The notes beneath the pieces are model-generated. The model saw nothing but the letters and a program-made list of their open reading frames with translations. It searched no databases and was not told the DNA's origin. Below are positions 26,199-33,645 of a stretch of DNA of 64,000 nucleotides, piece by piece. This DNA is from Candidatus Nitronauta litoralis (GTDB taxonomy: Bacteria; Nitrospinota; Nitrospinia; Nitrospinales; Nitrospinaceae): positions 2,356,001-2,420,000 of the forward strand of contig CP048685.1 in NCBI GenBank assembly GCA_015698285.1. The letters are read 5' to 3'. Positions within the stretch are counted from its first letter, which is position 1. Each line of letters begins with the position of its first letter. Both the position numbers and the translations under genes were made by a program.

Positions 26199-26227
26199 GT
26201 AGTCAAATAAAGATTTGACCCCTTTAT
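26199..26227 (-). repeat. Hairpin element, copy at the 5' break of the RHS C-terminal fragment
   Basis: A 7-bp perfect stem, GTCAAAT (26202-26208) and ATTTGAC (26213-26219), with loop AAAG. Read on the reverse strand, it matches 29183-29211 at 27 of 29 positions. The two differences form one base pair of the stem (A-T here, G-C there), so pairing is conserved. RHS coding similarity begins right where it ends. Confidence 0.8.
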
Positions 26228-27439
26228 AATTCCAACCGACGTAGTGTGGACGGAGGTCTGACCAAAAATGCAACTTACGACTTGCAAGATCGTCTGGAAA
26301 CATTCAAAGATTCAAGTGGAACCGATTGGACCTTCAAATACACCGCTAATGGTGAATTGCTGGAGAAGTTTGAAACTAATACACCTGCCAATAATGTTAT
26401 TTATTCATACGATGCTTTAGGAAACTTAACTCATGTGGATTTTCCTGGAACTGCCAATGATATCGAATACATCATTGATGGATTAAATCGAAGAGTGGGA
26501 AAGAAAGTAGATGGATCATTGATTAAGCAGTGGCTATACAAAGACCAGTTAAATATTATTGCTGAACTTGATGGGGCTGGCGCAATAACAAAGCGTTTCG
26601 TATACGCAAGCAAAGTCAATGTACCTGATTACTATATCGACTATACTGGCCCCGCTCCTGTTACGTATCGTATCATTTCAGACCATTTGGGAAGTCCGCG
26701 AACTATAATAAACTCCACCAGTGGAGTATCGGCACTAGATTTAGAGTACGATGCGTGGGGTAAGGAACTGTTCACTCCAGTGAATCGAGATTTGGTACCT
26801 TTTGGATACGCAGGAGGAATTTATGACCCAGACACTAAACTTGTAAGGTTCGGGGCAAGAGATTATGACCCAGAGGTTGGTCGATGGACCAGTAAAGACC
26901 CGATTCGTTTTGATGGTGATGGGGAAAACTTGTACGGGTATGTCTTGAACGATCCCATTAACTTTACCGACCCTTTTGGATTAGTTGTATTGGAGGATGA
27001 AGTTTCTATCAATTGTGAATTGCGAGAATCTGAGAGGTTTATTCCAACCGAATGTATTTGTAAGGCTTCTGGAATTACCCCGAATACTTCAAAATCGAAA
27101 TCCCCAAGAATAACGGCTAGCGCAAGTGCTACTATTGCAAATGCATCTGGGTCGATAGATCAAAATCTTGATCGCAGTGGGTCCATGGCGGCAGCACCTG
27201 ACCTAGCCATAAATGCAAATATTGCTATTGACCCGCCCCTTAAATTTGAATATAAAGGAACATTTGAGTGCGGAACTCCTCTAATAGGTTTTGGCACCTT
27301 CCCTGTTGATAAGGGGTTGGGTTTTCAAGGATTTTATTTGTCCTTAGGGGCATCAGCCCGAACAAAGTTTATTAATAGATTTGACAAAAAGAAAAGGGAT
27401 ATTATCCCCTTTTGCAATAGAACGACTCCATTAGATTAA
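26219..27439 (+). pseudogene. RHS-family C-terminal core plus variable tip (5'-truncated)
   Basis: The frame opens just after a TGA (26216-26218) inside the hairpin; RHS similarity starts at once (YNSNRRSVDGG), and there is no normal start. It then has YD-repeat material and the RHS-associated core end (KLVRFGARDYDPEVGRWTSK and YGYVLNDPINFTDPFGL). The ~150 residues after DPFGL are a variable tip: CECIC-type cysteines (TECICKAS), Ser/Ala-rich stretch, and FECGTPLIGFGTF. I recognise no toxin fold in it. The N-terminal shell of the RHS protein is missing, so this is an orphan tip module unless expressed by read-through. The GTG at 26246 is only the first formal start codon. Confidence 0.8.
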
Positions 27440-27452
27440 GGTAGACTAGGGA

Positions 27453-27671
27453 ATGGAGTGTATAACCAATACAGATGTGTTTGTTGTTCTTCTTTTTGCA
27501 TGTTACGGCTTTTTTTTGCTGTGCTTTACGAAGCAAATATCTGCCCATTTCGTTGATCAATTAGGAAAAAAAAATTCAAAAATATATTTCAAATTCTTGG
27601 GTATTTTTTGTTTAGTAGCAGCAATACTTGGGTTTTGCAAAATTGTATTATGGGATTGTAGGATTATTTAA
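27453..27671 (+). CDS. Small two-TM protein, candidate immunity or tip-associated protein
   Basis: A 72-residue protein starting 13 bp after the RHS tip stop. Two hydrophobic segments (about 8-27 and 44-68) are separated by a basic loop (GKKNSKIYFK). AT-rich, unlike the flanking chromosome. The gene directly after an RHS tip usually encodes immunity to it, and membrane immunity proteins exist, so this is a candidate by position only. No family recognised and the SD is weak. Confidence 0.5.
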   Translation: MECITNTDVFVVLLFACYGFFLLCFTKQISAHFVDQLGKKNSKIYFKFLGIFCLVAAILGFCKIVLWDCRII

Positions 27672-27686
27672 AGGAAAGGATCAAAT

Positions 27687-28421
27687 TTGAAAAGAGAGCT
27701 GTTTTCCAGGAGTTTGAATCTACAAAGAAATGGTCCTTTTTGGGCATCCTTTTTTATTTTGTATTTTGTGGCCTGGAGTAACCCATGCCAAGCGGTAGAT
27801 GGTGATATTTTCAGGCTGAGTTATCCTGATTTTGCCGTTACCAAACCACATGACTGGCGTTTCCATAGTCCTGAAGAAAGTCTATTGGATGTCGGGACGG
27901 TCTATAAGAATAAAACCTTGAATGAGATTCATCTAAAACGACTTGAAGATAAAGTTGAAAAAATAAAGAATAACAGCACAATATGGATTCCAAAGATTGG
28001 AAAATTTCAAGAATCCTATAGTGGTGTGAATTCTACGTTTAATGTAAATTTTAATGAAAAGGGTGCATTGAAAAGCCCCGTAAAAATATTGCAGAGTTAT
28101 TTATTGTTGCACCGCGAGGAATTGATCGATTTTGAATTTCATGGAAATAATTTAATTGAATTTGAGATTTTTGGCCAACCTGCCATATTCGGTAAATTTT
28201 CAAATATTTATCAATTAAATTCGGGAGAACGCTTTAAGGAAACTCATACGTACTGGATTATTAATTATGATGAACAGCACTATTTTACATTTTTAACAAC
28301 GTGTCCGGCTGAAAGTTGTTCTCAATACACCGAGCAGTTCTCAGATATTCTTGCCTCGATTTCTATTAGAGGGGTGAAAATTAATCAGGAAAAATTGGAA
28401 AAACTAAAGAAACTCTGGTGA
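27687..28421 (+). CDS. Exported protein of unknown function in the RHS locus
   Basis: A 244-residue AT-rich gene. The TTG start at 27687 is supported by AGGAAAGGA about 8 nt upstream. An N-terminal hydrophobic segment (about 17-36) ends at NPCQAVDG, so it is a signal peptide or possibly a lipid-anchored leader. The mature protein has a pattern of alternating strands with YPDFAVTKPHDWRFHSP near its start and TFLTTCPAESCSQYTEQF near its end. That layout recalls PsbP/DUF1795-like domains, but I cannot confirm it. RHS coding similarity resumes within about ten bases of its stop, so it forms part of an inserted tip cassette. Candidate immunity or cargo gene. Confidence 0.65.
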   Translation: MKRELFSRSLNLQRNGPFWASFFILYFVAWSNPCQAVDGDIFRLSYPDFAVTKPHDWRFHSPEESLLDVGTVYKNKTLNEIHLKRLEDKVEKIKNNSTIWIPKIGKFQESYSGVNSTFNVNFNEKGALKSPVKILQSYLLLHREELIDFEFHGNNLIEFEIFGQPAIFGKFSNIYQLNSGERFKETHTYWIINYDEQHYFTFLTTCPAESCSQYTEQFSDILASISIRGVKINQEKLEKLKKLW

Positions 28422-28425
28422 AGAA

Positions 28426-29271
28426 AAGTTAGAGGTTCTAACCCGACCGGGTCGTCCGGATCACAATTTCCAATTTGAATCCAGAGATCTTGAGGATTTG
28501 TACAGCCCTCCGGATCTTGATGAAAATGACCCTAATCAGTATGTGACATCTTTCCAATACAACGCCGACAAGGAACCAACCTTGATCACCCGTCCGGATG
28601 GAAAAACAATAGGGTTTGATTATGACTCTGGAGGCCGTTTAGAGTTTCTCACCATTCCGTTTGGAGCAGGCTCCGGAGATTACGAATATAGGTATTATCC
28701 AACATCTGGAAACCTTGAGAAGATAATCGCCCCTGATGGCGGAACCTTGACCTTTACATACGACGGGAAGCTACCCCTCACCACAACCTGGGCAGGGGAT
28801 GTAGCCGGAAGCATTTCACAGGTCCTGGACGACAACTTACGTGTAACCTCCAGAAGTGTTAACGGAGGCAACACGATCGCATTCGGCTACGATGATGACG
28901 ATGTGATTGATATGGCCGGTTCTGAGACGTTGAATTACTATCCCTCTAGCGGTTTACTGAAAGACACCACCTTGGACAATGTCATAGACGATCGCACCTA
29001 CAACGGTTTCGGGGAACTGGATACATACACCGCATCAACCGATATTTCAAATGTAGTGACAGAGGTTTTTAAAGAAGAATTTATCTTGCGAGATAAACTC
29101 GGTCGAATAAAACAAAAAAAGGAAACGGTTAACGGTGCCTCGCATACCTATGACTACACGTACGACCTGGCCGGTCATTTGAATAAAGGGGTCAAGTCTT
29201 TACTTGACTACAAGTTGAAAAAACACACTCCTCCAGAAAACTATTCTCCACTATTCCTTTTCTATCATTAA
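28426..29271 (+). pseudogene. RHS-family internal fragment (3'-truncated at a hairpin)
   Basis: RHS similarity starts upstream of any start codon, at about 28430 (KLEVLTRPGRPDHNFQFESR), directly after the previous gene's stop. It continues through YD repeats (FQYNADKEPTLITRPDGKT and YDYTYDLAGHL) to 29182. There it runs into the hairpin, and the remaining ~29 codons to 29271 are non-RHS read-through. The end of this piece (DLAGHL) and the beginning of the piece at 26219 (NSNRRSVDGG) look like neighbouring parts of one RHS protein, yet on the chromosome they are in the opposite order. No initiation signal; not expected to be expressed alone. Confidence 0.8.
29183..29211 (+). repeat. Hairpin element, copy at the 3' break of the RHS internal fragment
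   Basis: A GGGG head (29188-29191, shared with the stem's first G) precedes a perfect 7-bp stem, GTCAAGT (29191-29197) and ACTTGAC (29202-29208), with loop CTTT. It is the inverted-orientation partner of 26199-26227. The layout of a G-rich tetranucleotide plus hairpin resembles REP/IS200-type transposase recognition sites, but no such transposase is in the window. Confidence 0.8.
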
Positions 29272-29879
29272 AAGTAAGTCATCGGCACTTTAAATTTCAA
29301 AGCTACTCTCATAAGGGATTGGTTCACGTGAAAATCATGTTCGGCTGATAACCGTTCAAATGTCTTCCAATGCATTCCCTTCGGCTTTAACCCATTTCCA
29401 TTCAGAAAACCCGGTTCCCATCCCAGCCGATCCCGTATCTTATCCGCCCTCCTTGAGGTTCGATCCATTTCATTTTCCAATTGGCTTTGATAAGGGAGCT
29501 GGTGGCATTGCCTGCAGGCAAATAATCCCATACTGTACAATTTAGCTACCCGTCTTCCACACCCCTTGGTCGGGCAGAGAAACCAAGGGCGCTTTCCTCC
29601 ATAGTTGCACTTGGTCCAATCCAGATAAACCGGATAATGTTTTTCCTGCCAGTCCTCACCTGATCGCCTATGTTTATAATTCAAAATCACATGATCGTTT
29701 TCGACGTTCACCTGAATGTTTGATGTCACTTCTCCATTACGCAACCAATTCCAACCAAAATAACCTGGCGGTTTGAGCAACCCTTCCCGTTGCCAACGTC
29801 TGACATCAATTGCTATGCAATCGGATGTGGTGGTTTTGCTTAAAGAGAATCCGTACCTGCTACTTCCATAACCTCCCAT
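29268..29879 (-). CDS. Zinc-ribbon protein of unknown function, mobile-region associated
   Basis: A 203-residue soluble protein beginning MGGYGSSRYGFSLSKTTT. A central zinc ribbon is evident: FLCPTKGCGRRV and LFACRQCHQLPYQSQ (C-x4-C ... C-x2-C). Before it comes a beta-rich segment (VNVENDHVILNYKHRRSG), after it a charged helical region. I recall similar proteins as unannotated hypotheticals scattered near mobile DNA in proteobacteria, but I know of no assigned function. The gene ends 57 bp from the hairpin at 29183-29211. It may be the accessory gene of the element that broke the RHS gene. The stop codon overlaps the read-through tail of the RHS fragment. Confidence 0.7.
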   Translation of the reverse strand: MGGYGSSRYGFSLSKTTTSDCIAIDVRRWQREGLLKPPGYFGWNWLRNGEVTSNIQVNVENDHVILNYKHRRSGEDWQEKHYPVYLDWTKCNYGGKRPWFLCPTKGCGRRVAKLYSMGLFACRQCHQLPYQSQLENEMDRTSRRADKIRDRLGWEPGFLNGNGLKPKGMHWKTFERLSAEHDFHVNQSLMRVALKFKVPMTYF

Positions 29880-30182
29880 TGAAACACCTTCAGATTTTTA
29901 CCGAAATCATTAGGGAAATCGATCCAAATAAGTGGAAAGGGCATTTATGGCTAATAATGTATTATTTTTTCAAGTTTTTCATTTTTCGGCACAATAGGAT
30001 TGAAAAATTTTATGCTGGAACTTATTTTCTTTTAAACAGGGCGGAGTTGATGTTACGCATCCTGTTTTCTTTTAGGTTGATGTAGTTCTTTTAAGGACAC
30101 GCATCAGTGATTTTATCGTACTCGCGTCTGTATCCTCCTGTTGTATTAAGATACCCGGGATGTTTATATTGTTCGAATCGCC
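29880..30182. other. Intergenic region before the tRNA pair
   Basis: About 300 bp without a credible gene. It holds copy 2 of the imperfect repeat (30023-30108); the rest is AT-rich. Confidence 0.4.
30023..30108 (+). repeat. Imperfect repeat, copy 2
   Basis: Matches 25099-25186 in the same orientation, with the block TTTTCTTTTAAACAGGGC and the common end ACGCATCAGT. No transposase or inverted repeat accompanies it, so it looks like a solo remnant. Confidence 0.6.
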
Positions 30183-30211
30183 TTGACAGGTTCATGGGAG
30201 CGATTTATACT
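30183..30211 (+). promoter_or_regulatory. Sigma70 promoter of the tRNA operon
   Basis: A perfect -35 TTGACA (30183-30188), a 17-bp spacer and -10 TATACT (30206-30211). It ends 35 bp before the tRNA-Val. Confidence 0.88.
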
Positions 30212-30246
30212 CCTTTGCTTTTCGTGGTATATTGCTTGTCTATGTC

Positions 30247-30319
30247 GGGTTGATAGCTCAGCTGGGAGAGCACCGGCCTTACAAGCCGGGGGTCACAGGT
30301 TCGAGCCCTGTTCAGCCCA
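30247..30319 (+). tRNA. tRNA-Val (anticodon TAC)
   Basis: Full cloverleaf: acceptor GGGTTGA pairs with TCAGCCC (one G-U), D arm AGCTCAGCTGGGAGAGC, anticodon stem CCGGC/GCCGG around loop CTTACAA, and T arm CAGG/CCTG with TTCGAGC. Discriminator A; CCA is not encoded. Confidence 0.97.
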
Positions 30320-30394
30320 CTTGTTGTTTCATTTTTGATAGACTGATATCACCATTTGCCGGGTGTTTTCTCCAAACGGAAATACCCGCAAACC

Positions 30395-30468
30395 GGGGTC
30401 GTAGTTCAGTTGGTTAGAACGCTGGCCTGTCACGCCAGAGGTCGCGAGTTCGAGTCTCGTCGGCCCCG
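30395..30468 (+). tRNA. tRNA-Asp (anticodon GTC)
   Basis: Acceptor GGGGTCG pairs with CGGCCCC, anticodon stem CTGGC/GCCAG encloses CTGTCAC, T loop TTCGAGT. Discriminator G, as expected for tRNA-Asp; CCA is not encoded. Probably co-transcribed with tRNA-Val 75 bp upstream. Confidence 0.97.
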
Positions 30469-30485
30469 CTTTTTTTCTTCAATTC

Positions 30486-30506
30486 ACCGCCTGACAAGCG
30501 GTTTTT
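30486..30506 (+). terminator. Terminator of the tRNA operon
   Basis: Stem ACCGC (30486-30490) and GCGGT (30498-30502) with a 7-nt loop, then a run of T. Short but well placed between the tRNAs and slyD. Confidence 0.65.
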
Positions 30507-30566
30507 CCCCTCCAATTGCGCCGCAACCCGGGATTATCGGATGCCCGCCTTTGGCCTGAGGTCCCC

Positions 30567-31049
30567 ATGATTGCAGACGGTAAGGTGGTCACCCTTCATT
30601 ACACCCTCAAAGATGAGGGGGGCGAAGTGATCGACCAAAGCTCAAAAGAACACCCATTTGCCTATATCCACGGTGCAGGACAAATTGTACCCGGTCTTGA
30701 AAAAGAGCTGGTTGGTGCAGGGACGGGTGATAAAAAAGAGGTCAAAGTGACCCCCGATGAGGGCTACGGTGAGGTCAATCCTGAACTTGAATTCAAGGTC
30801 GAGCGCTCAAATTTTCCGGCAGATAAGGAATTGGAAGAGGGGATGCAGTTCTCAGCCGAGATGAAAGATGGTCGCCAGGTTCCTTTTATTATCACCAAGC
30901 TGGATGGGGACGATGTGCATATTAACGGCAACCATCCGCTGGCTGGCAAGACTCTCCATTTCTCAGTTGAAGTGGGTAATATTCGCGACGCGACTGATGA
31001 GGAGAAAAGCCACGGCCATGTCCACGGTGAGGGCGGTGTTCAGCACTAG
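30567..31049 (+). CDS. slyD: SlyD-type FKBP peptidyl-prolyl isomerase
   Basis: A 160-residue cytoplasmic FKBP with the IF (chaperone) insert. The FKBP strands read TLHYTLKDEGGEVIDQS and PFAYIHGAGQIVPGLEKEL. The insert lies at about 70-125 (VTPDEGYGEVNPEL to VHINGNHPLAGK). The C-terminus is a short histidine-rich tail (HGHVHGEGGVQH), weaker than the long metal-binding tail of E. coli SlyD. The frame is open to 30516, but GAGG about 7 nt before the ATG at 30567 and the family N-terminus fix the start. It catalyses proline isomerisation and may help nickel handling. Confidence 0.93.
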   Translation: MIADGKVVTLHYTLKDEGGEVIDQSSKEHPFAYIHGAGQIVPGLEKELVGAGTGDKKEVKVTPDEGYGEVNPELEFKVERSNFPADKELEEGMQFSAEMKDGRQVPFIITKLDGDDVHINGNHPLAGKTLHFSVEVGNIRDATDEEKSHGHVHGEGGVQH

Positions 31050-31117
31050 CCTTTTGGGCTTACAGAGGAATCTTATTTAAAGGTTCAGGTTCATCACGAA
31101 GAAATATTCAGGCTACC

Positions 31118-31156
31118 AAGGCTATCTGGCAATCTACTTGCCGGGTGGCCTTTTTT
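31118..31156 (+). terminator. Strong terminator after slyD
   Basis: A continuous 15-bp stem (31118-31132 with 31138-31152, three G-U pairs), a 5-nt loop and a run of six T. Confidence 0.9.
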
Positions 31157-31269
31157 ATTTTGTCTTCAATATAGTGATCCCTTAAATTATCAATTCCACA
31201 CCCTCCCTTTAAAAGAGAGATCTTTGCATAACCCAAAATTCCGGGTTTTCTTGATTTGGAAGCGGTTTT

Positions 31270-31428
31270 TATAAAAAACCTTCATAGCGAGCGACCAGAG
31301 GGAGAACGGCCACGGTATTTTTCCAACGCACTAGTGCCCAGGAGGGGTAGATCCAGAGGTTTTTTCCAGTTTCCTCCGGGCGTTGCCCGGCTGGATTGCT
31401 TCGTCATACTGCTACTCGCAATGACGAA
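31270..31428. repeat. Probable dispersed intergenic repeat
   Basis: Contains GCGAGCGACCAGAGGGAG, a perfect CCGGGC-GTT-GCCCGG hairpin (31376-31390) and then GATTGCTTCGTC and CTCGCAATGACG. These phrases recur as interspersed palindromic repeats in many bacterial genomes. Only one copy is in the window, so the repeat status rests on memory of the motif. An 80-codon open frame through it is not protein-like. Confidence 0.45.
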
Positions 31429-31596
31429 CATTTTATTTGAAAATTTTCCACTTATGCAAGGGTCTCCCAGTAAAAATATTTTTTGCCAGTTTCCTTGAAA
31501 AGAACCTCTATTTCGAACGACACTGCACAGGCTTCATTCTAGAAGTCGATTCCGGATATTGAAAATATATTTAAAAACAATAAGTTATGCAATATT

Positions 31597-31610
31597 TTGA
31601 ACAAATTCAA
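31597..31610. promoter_or_regulatory. Secondary TetR half-palindrome
   Basis: TTGAA-CAAA-TTCAA, with TTTTGAA to the left, shares the core of the main operator at 31638-31673 (TTTTGAA-N4-TTCAA). It probably is a second, weaker site. Confidence 0.45.
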
Positions 31611-31637
31611 TTCATGGCATTGACAAACCTTGGGGTG

Positions 31638-31673
31638 GAATCTATATTTTGAATATGTTCAAAATATAGATTC
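31638..31673. promoter_or_regulatory. Perfect palindromic operator upstream of tetR-type gene
   Basis: GAATCTATATTTTGAA and its exact complement (31658-31673) are separated by TATG: 16-bp perfect arms. There is no T run, so it is not a terminator. It lies 28 bp before the TetR start and is expected to mediate autoregulation. Confidence 0.75.
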
Positions 31674-31701
31674 GTGAAAAAACTACATAGAAAGAATCCT
31701 G

Positions 31702-32430
31702 ATGATCGTCCCAATTGCAATGAAAACACCGAAAGCGCAAAAAAGCAGAGAGCAGATCCTTCAGGCGGCTTTCACTCTGTTTCGGCAAAAGGGCTATGAG
31801 GAAACCTCTATGCGGGAAATAGCCAGGGAAGCTGGAATGGCAGTCGGGGCGGCTTATTACTATTTCCGGACCAAGGACGAAATGATCCTGGAAATTTACA
31901 GCCGCACCCAGCGGGAAGCGGAAATCAAGAACCGGGAAATGTGCTCCGAAACTCGCAGCTTCCGCAGGCGGTTTTCGGGCCTTTTGTTCTACCGGCTCGG
32001 GTTGATTGAAGAGCACCGCAAATTATTTGTAGTCCTGACCCAAAAAGGAATCAATCCCTCCAATTCCCTTTCTCCCTTTTCAGCGGAGACCGCGAGTTTG
32101 CGAAAAGCGGCGGTCCGATTGATGGAGGACACCATTGAAGGCAGCGATTTGAAAATATCTTCAACCCTGCGTCCGATCCTTCCGCAGCTACTCTGGTTTT
32201 TTCAGATGGCAGTGATTCTTTTCTGGGCTCTGGACACCTCCAGGGAGCAGACCCGGACTCGAAGGCTGGTGGAAGTGGCTTTAAATTTGATGGTCCCTCT
32301 TTTTGGTATGTCACTTCTACCATTGGCGGGAATTTTTAACCGATCGGTGGTGGAGATTCACGGACTACTCAACACCCTGATTCAGGAAGAAAATGTGGCC
32401 CCTTCTCCCAAAAAAGCACAGGGGGAATGA
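31702..32430 (+). CDS. TetR-family transcriptional regulator
   Basis: A 242-residue regulator. The N-terminal helix-turn-helix is classical: SREQILQAAFTLFRQKGYEE, then TSMREIAREAGMAVGAAYYYFRTKDEM, split here for length. The rest is the all-helical ligand-binding and dimerisation domain, ending in a Pro/Lys-rich tail. ATG at 31702 and ATG at 31720 are both possible; neither has a strong SD. The perfect palindrome just upstream suggests autorepression. Nothing in the sequence identifies the ligand. The nearest downstream gene (TIGR01777 epimerase, 116 bp) could be a target, because it lacks an obvious separate terminator in between. Confidence 0.9.
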   Translation: MIVPIAMKTPKAQKSREQILQAAFTLFRQKGYEETSMREIAREAGMAVGAAYYYFRTKDEMILEIYSRTQREAEIKNREMCSETRSFRRRFSGLLFYRLGLIEEHRKLFVVLTQKGINPSNSLSPFSAETASLRKAAVRLMEDTIEGSDLKISSTLRPILPQLLWFFQMAVILFWALDTSREQTRTRRLVEVALNLMVPLFGMSLLPLAGIFNRSVVEIHGLLNTLIQEENVAPSPKKAQGE

Positions 32431-32546
32431 TTCAGCCAGATGTGGATATGGCAATAGGGGTTTTGGAAAAATAAAAACGGCTCTTAACTTATAAGTTGCG
32501 TTGAAAGGCTTCGAATAAAACTGCAAAGCGCAGTTGGAGGCAAATC

Positions 32547-33494
32547 ATGAAAGATAAAGAACGTATCATCATTGCAGGAGGGAGCGGGTTTCTCGGTTCA
32601 GCCCTCGCTGGAAAACTGGTTGAAGAAAACTATGACGTCGTGGTTCTCACCCGGTCACCTCAAAACAGCGATCCGGATATACGGCAAGTGTTATGGGATG
32701 GCAGGACTCTGGGTGACTGGCAATTTTATCTGGAAGGCGCCTACGGTCTGATCAATTTCACCGGGCGTTCCATCAACTGTGTGCCCGATAAAAATAATCG
32801 GGAAGAACTTTTAAACTCCCGCGTGGATTCAGTCAATGTCCTTGCAGAAGCAGTCCGGTTATGCGTAAGCCCGCCCATCGTCTGGGTACAATCCAGCGCC
32901 ATTGGTGCCTATGGTGATTGCGGTGACACCCCGATTGATGAATCGGCTCCCCTTGCTGACAATTATCTGGGGCAGCTTTCAAGAACCTGGGAATCGGCTT
33001 TTGAACAAGCCGAATTACCGCGGACGCGCAAAGTGACTTTGCGGATCGGATTCGTATTGGGACCGGATGGTGGCGGCCTCAAAACACTTGCCGGTTTAAC
33101 GCGCTGGTTTCTTGGGGGTGCGGCGGGGTCGGGGGAGCAATACATCAGTTGGATTCATATTGAAGATTTAAACGAAATGATGTTGTGGGCTCTCAGGCGC
33201 AAAATGGTATCAGGTGTCTTAAATGCAACCGGTCCCACACCCGCGACCAACGCGGAGTTTATGCAAAAACTCAGGACAACACTGGGGCGGCCCTGGTGTC
33301 CACCGGCACCAGCATTTGTTGTGCGTTTATTCGCGAGGTGGATATTGAAGTCGAATGCCGATCTGGCGCTGGATGGCAGACGTTGCCGCCCGACAAAATT
33401 TCGAAAGCTGGGGTTCCGTTTTCGTTTCACCAGTCTGGATTATGCGTTGCAAAAAATATTAAAACCGGACGATGTTCACCTTGGGCCAGCATGA
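32547..33494 (+). CDS. TIGR01777-family NAD-dependent epimerase/dehydratase-like protein (YfcH/SDR39U1)
   Basis: A 315-residue atypical extended SDR. The Rossmann glycine motif IIAGGSGFLGSALAGKL is at the N-terminus. LINFTGRSINCVP and SSAIGAYGDCGDTPIDESA match the TIGR01777 pattern. The C-terminal stretch GVLNATGPTPATNAEFMQ followed by a DUF1731-like LRPTKFRKLGFRFRF-type end (here RRCRPTKFRKLGF) completes the family. The canonical YxxxK pair is altered as is normal for this family. The precise reaction is unknown; some members bind NADP(H). The start has a GGAGG SD 6 nt upstream. Confidence 0.88.
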   Translation: MKDKERIIIAGGSGFLGSALAGKLVEENYDVVVLTRSPQNSDPDIRQVLWDGRTLGDWQFYLEGAYGLINFTGRSINCVPDKNNREELLNSRVDSVNVLAEAVRLCVSPPIVWVQSSAIGAYGDCGDTPIDESAPLADNYLGQLSRTWESAFEQAELPRTRKVTLRIGFVLGPDGGGLKTLAGLTRWFLGGAAGSGEQYISWIHIEDLNEMMLWALRRKMVSGVLNATGPTPATNAEFMQKLRTTLGRPWCPPAPAFVVRLFARWILKSNADLALDGRRCRPTKFRKLGFRFRFTSLDYALQKILKPDDVHLGPA

Positions 33495-33520
33495 TTGTGT
33501 AAACTTCCTGTCTGGAAACA

Positions 33521-33555
33521 AGGTTTTATTATTCCAAACCTGTTTATTCTTTTTG
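33521..33555 (+). terminator. Weak possible terminator
   Basis: AGGTTT (33521-33526) and AAACCT (33536-33541), 9-nt loop, followed by TGTTTATTCTTTTTG. The stem is short. Confidence 0.35.
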
Positions 33556-33645
33556 AGTGCTGGCGAAGAATCTCGCCTTTGAATTAAATATTTCCCTATA
33601 TAATAAAGGTCCGTTTGTTTTAATAGATTATAAAAAGTTTATCTA

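Larger units (their letters stand above)
31050..31701. other. slyD-tetR intergenic region
   Basis: About 650 bp with no credible gene. It holds the slyD terminator, a dispersed repeat and two palindromic operator sites, listed separately. Confidence 0.6.

Noticed and set aside
25099-30108. The two same-orientation repeats at 25.1 and 30.0 kb as attL/attR of an integrative element next to the tRNAs
   Set aside because: They match only about 75%, the tRNA genes are intact with no duplicated 3' end, and there is no integrase. A second fragment of the IS110-type non-coding region explains them better.
30232-30559. Short open frames across the tRNA genes
   Set aside because: They are translations of tRNA sequence.
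31256-31498. 80-codon forward frame after slyD
   Set aside because: It lies in what looks like a dispersed palindromic repeat.
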